Shown here piece by piece: positions 61,699-64,000 of a stretch of 64,000 nt of DNA. Below the pieces are notes generated by a model that was not told where the DNA came from, ran no database searches, and saw only the letters and a program-made list of their open reading frames with translations. Origin of the DNA: Caulobacteraceae bacterium UBA3198 (GTDB lineage Bacteria; Pseudomonadota; Alphaproteobacteria; Caulobacterales; Caulobacteraceae); NCBI GenBank assembly GCA_002363865.1, contig DEWY01000004.1:1-64000 (forward strand), in the 5' to 3' direction. How positions within the stretch are numbered: the first letter of the stretch is position 1; each line of letters starts with the position of its first letter. A program made the translations under genes and the position numbers.

Positions 61699-63210
61699 CT
61701 ATTTCATCGTGGGGATGACGAAGGCCTGATCGCTTCCCTCGCCCTCGGGCCAGCGGGCGGTGACCGTCTTGACCTTGGTGTAGAAGCGAACCCCCTCCAT
61801 GCCGTGCTGGTTGGCGTCGCCAAACGCGCTGCGCTTCCATCCGCCGAAGCTGTGATAGGCCACCGGCACGGGGATGGGCACATTGATCCCGACCATGCCG
61901 ACATTGACCCGCGAGGCGAACTCCCGGGCGGCCCGGCCGTTTCGGGTGAAGATGGCCACCCCATTGCCGTAGGCGTGCTGCGAGGGCAGGGCGAGCGCCT
62001 CGTCGAAGGTCTCGGCCCGGGCGATCTGCAGGACAGGACCGAAGATCTCGTCCTGGTAGGATTTCATGGCCGGCTTCACATGGTCGAACAGGGTGGGGCC
62101 GATGAAGAAGCCCTTCTCATGACCCTGCAGGGAGAAGCCGCGGCCATCGGCCACCAGTTCGGCGCCCTCATCGACCCCCATCTGGATGTAGTCGCTGATC
62201 CTCTGGCGGTGGGCGGCGCTGACCACCGGGCCATACTGGGCGGCCGGGTCGGAGGAGACGCCGATCTTGAGCGTCTCGATCTTGGCGACCATCAGCTCAC
62301 GGAAGGCCTCGGCGGTGCGCGCGCCCACAGGAACAGCAACCGGCAGGGCCATGCAGCGCTCTCCGGCTGAGCCAAAGGCGGCGCCGAGGATGTCGTTGGC
62401 CGCAGCCTCCAGGTCGGCGTCGGGCAGCAGAATGCCGTGGTTCTTGGCCCCGCCCATGGCCTGCACCCGTTTCCCGTGGGCCGCGCCGGTCGCATAGACA
62501 TACTGGGCGATGTCCGAAGAGCCGACGAAGCTGACCGCGGCGATGTCCGGGTGGGTCAGGATGGCGTCGACGCAGACCTTGTCCCCGTGGACCACGTTCA
62601 GCACACCCGCCACATCGACACCGGCCTCGGCGCCGGCCTCCATGAACAGTTCGGCGAGCCGGACCGGCACGCTGGGGTCTTTTTCCGACGGCTTGAGGAT
62701 GAAGGCGTTGCCCACCGCCACGGCCACGCCGAACATCCACATCGGGATCATGGCGGGGAAGTTGAACGGCGTGATCCCCGCGGCCACCCCAAGGGGCTGG
62801 CGCATGGAATAGACGTCGATGCCAGGGCCGGCGCCCTCGGTGTATTCGCCCTTGAGCGCATGAGGGATGCCACAGGCGAACTCGATCACCTCCAGTCCCC
62901 GCTGAATGTCGCCTCGCGAGTCAGCAATCACCTTGCCGTGCTCAGACGACAGGAGAGCGGCCAGCTCGTCCATCCGCGCCTCCACCAGACGCTTGAAGGC
63001 GAACATCACCCGCGCCCGGCGCTGGGGATTGACCGCGGCCCAGGCCGGCTGGGCGGCCAGGGCGGCCTGGACAGCGCCGTCGAGCTCGGCCGCCGAGGCC
63101 AGGGCGACCCGGGCCTGGACCTCGCCGAGATTGGGGTCAAAGACCTCCGAGTGGCGGCCTGAGGTTCCGGCGACGCCGCGGCCGGCGATGAAGTGGCTGA
63201 TCTCACGCAT
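61699..63210 (-). CDS. mmsA: Methylmalonate-semialdehyde dehydrogenase (CoA-acylating)
   Basis: Converts methylmalonate (or malonate) semialdehyde to propionyl-CoA or acetyl-CoA in valine and inositol breakdown; it is the only aldehyde dehydrogenase that uses CoA this way. The 503-aa protein has QPLGVAAGITPFNFPAMIPMW in pieces, NAFILKPSEKDPS, the NAD loop AVSFVGSSDIAQYV and the catalytic Cys in GSAGERCMALP. GGWKRSAFGDANQHGMEGVRFYT marks the family. The start at 63210 gives MREISHFIAGRG. Confidence 0.94.
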   Translation of the reverse strand: MREISHFIAGRGVAGTSGRHSEVFDPNLGEVQARVALASAAELDGAVQAALAAQPAWAAVNPQRRARVMFAFKRLVEARMDELAALLSSEHGKVIADSRGDIQRGLEVIEFACGIPHALKGEYTEGAGPGIDVYSMRQPLGVAAGITPFNFPAMIPMWMFGVAVAVGNAFILKPSEKDPSVPVRLAELFMEAGAEAGVDVAGVLNVVHGDKVCVDAILTHPDIAAVSFVGSSDIAQYVYATGAAHGKRVQAMGGAKNHGILLPDADLEAAANDILGAAFGSAGERCMALPVAVPVGARTAEAFRELMVAKIETLKIGVSSDPAAQYGPVVSAAHRQRISDYIQMGVDEGAELVADGRGFSLQGHEKGFFIGPTLFDHVKPAMKSYQDEIFGPVLQIARAETFDEALALPSQHAYGNGVAIFTRNGRAAREFASRVNVGMVGINVPIPVPVAYHSFGGWKRSAFGDANQHGMEGVRFYTKVKTVTARWPEGEGSDQAFVIPTMK

Positions 63211-63288
63211 GGGCGGAAGCTTAGGCCCAGCCTGCGTCTGCGCCTAGCGCTTGCCCAAATTGCAGGCTCAGGCGCATTCTGGACGGCC

Positions 63289-64000
63289 ATGAGCGTCGCG
63301 TCGTCCACCGATATCCTGCGTTCCGCCCGGCGGCGTCACGACCACATTGTGGACGTGCTCATCGCCGAGCGCGCCCCGGCCCTGAGCCGCCACCCCACCT
63401 GGCCCCTGCTACGCCCGGCCCTTTATGGGCTGCTGGACTATGGCAAGGCCCGGCGGATGGCCGACGCCATCGCCCCCCTGCCAGGCCGCGAAGCCCTGGA
63501 GCGGGTCTCGGGGCTGCTGGACGTGCGGCTGACCGTGAGCGGCCTGGAGCGCCTGCCCAAACAGGGACGGGTGGTGGTCATCGCCAACCATCCCACCGGC
63601 ATCGCCGACGGGGTGGCGGTCTATGACGCCTTCAAGGCCCGGCGGCCGGACCTGTGTTTCTACGCCAATTCCGACGCCCATCGGGTGGCGCCCGGCTTTG
63701 CCGACGTCCTGATCCCGGTGGAATGGGTGGAGGAGAAGCGCACCCGCGAGCGCACCCGCCTGACCCTGCAGCGGACCCGCGAGGCCATGGAGGCCGAACG
63801 CGCCCTGGTCATCTTCCCCTCCGGACGACTGGCCCGGCGCCAGCCCGACGGGCTGCTGGCCGATCCGCCCTGGATGAGCAGCGCCGTCTCCATCGCCCGC
63901 AAGTACGAGGCGCCGGTGGTGCCCCTGCATGTGACCGGCCCCTGGTCGACCCTGTTCCACCTGTTCAACCGGGTCTCAGCCGAGCTTCGGGACATCACCC
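63289..64000 (+). CDS. PlsC-like acyltransferase, cut by the window end
   Basis: Start of a 1-acylglycerol-phosphate-type acyltransferase; the first 237 codons are visible and the frame is still open at base 64000. The catalytic His/Asp motif is VVIANHPTGIADGVAVYD, with five residues between His and Asp as in the hemolysin/OlsA-like branch. The second conserved block is LVIFPSGRLARR (FPxGR). An N-terminal helical part of about 85 residues precedes it. The ATG at 63289 is 79 bp from the divergent mmsA start. Lipid substrate unknown; phospholipid or ornithine-lipid synthesis is likely. Confidence 0.8.
   Translation, partial: MSVASSTDILRSARRRHDHIVDVLIAERAPALSRHPTWPLLRPALYGLLDYGKARRMADAIAPLPGREALERVSGLLDVRLTVSGLERLPKQGRVVVIANHPTGIADGVAVYDAFKARRPDLCFYANSDAHRVAPGFADVLIPVEWVEEKRTRERTRLTLQRTREAMEAERALVIFPSGRLARRQPDGLLADPPWMSSAVSIARKYEAPVVPLHVTGPWSTLFHLFNRVSAELRDIT

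Overview
This 64 kb window is a stretch of a high-GC alphaproteobacterial chromosome, almost certainly Caulobacteraceae (Caulobacter or Phenylobacterium type). The evidence is the gene content: a DivL-type cell-cycle kinase with tyrosine at the phospho-acceptor position (50506-52827), an atpHAGDC operon followed by a hotdog protein and a CC_3452-like protein, a regB-senC-regA redox locus, mmcB, and strongly GC-biased codon use throughout. Coding density is high with many 4-bp start/stop overlaps. I see no rRNA, tRNA, CRISPR array, insertion sequence, prophage or other obvious mobile DNA. It reads as core chromosome.

Layout. 0.4-2.0 kb: an MHS-family transporter preceded by a 24-bp perfect palindrome. 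2.0-3.7 kb: siroheme-synthase-like protein, MliC-like lipoprotein and cytochrome c. 3.9-12.2 kb: a molybdenum island containing an IorAB-type molybdo-hydroxylase, MocA, moaA-moaD-moaE-moaB-moaC-moeA and XdhC, i.e. enzyme, cofactor synthesis, cytidylylation and cofactor insertion together. 12.3-17.5 kb: an aldo/keto-reductase-like protein without its catalytic residues, alanine dehydrogenase, MtgA, nitroreductase, WD40 protein and ExbD. 17.6-19.7 kb: a COG0523 GTPase and a CDF exporter, divergent around a Zur-box-like dyad. 19.8-31.8 kb: rplU-rpmA, GNAT, obgE-proB, proA, nadD, rsfS-rlmH-envC-ctpA-yibQ-rppH and a hydrolase. 31.9-38.5 kb: F1 ATP synthase and small neighbours. 38.7-46.7 kb: PBP1A, a SprT/YgjP-like peptidase, PHB depolymerase, SCO1/regB/regA, mmcB and a lipocalin.

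46.7-58 kb is the most unusual part. Two 376-residue ferritin-like diiron proteins lie in tandem, and a [2Fe-2S] ferredoxin and its FAD reductase lie 4-7 kb away beyond divL. Each diiron gene, and the reductase-ferredoxin pair, is preceded by the same 14-bp dyad TGACG-N4-CGTCA. This suggests a co-regulated diiron oxygenase system with its own electron-transfer chain. The sdhCDAB operon is next to it, with a divergent LysR regulator and a dyad between them.

58-64 kb: LysR regulator, a REP-like double hairpin, zapE, a very hydrophilic small protein behind an EcfG/SigT-like promoter, a thioredoxin-like protein, mmsA, and an acyltransferase cut by the window end. All functions are read from sequence motifs and family knowledge. 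No searches were run.
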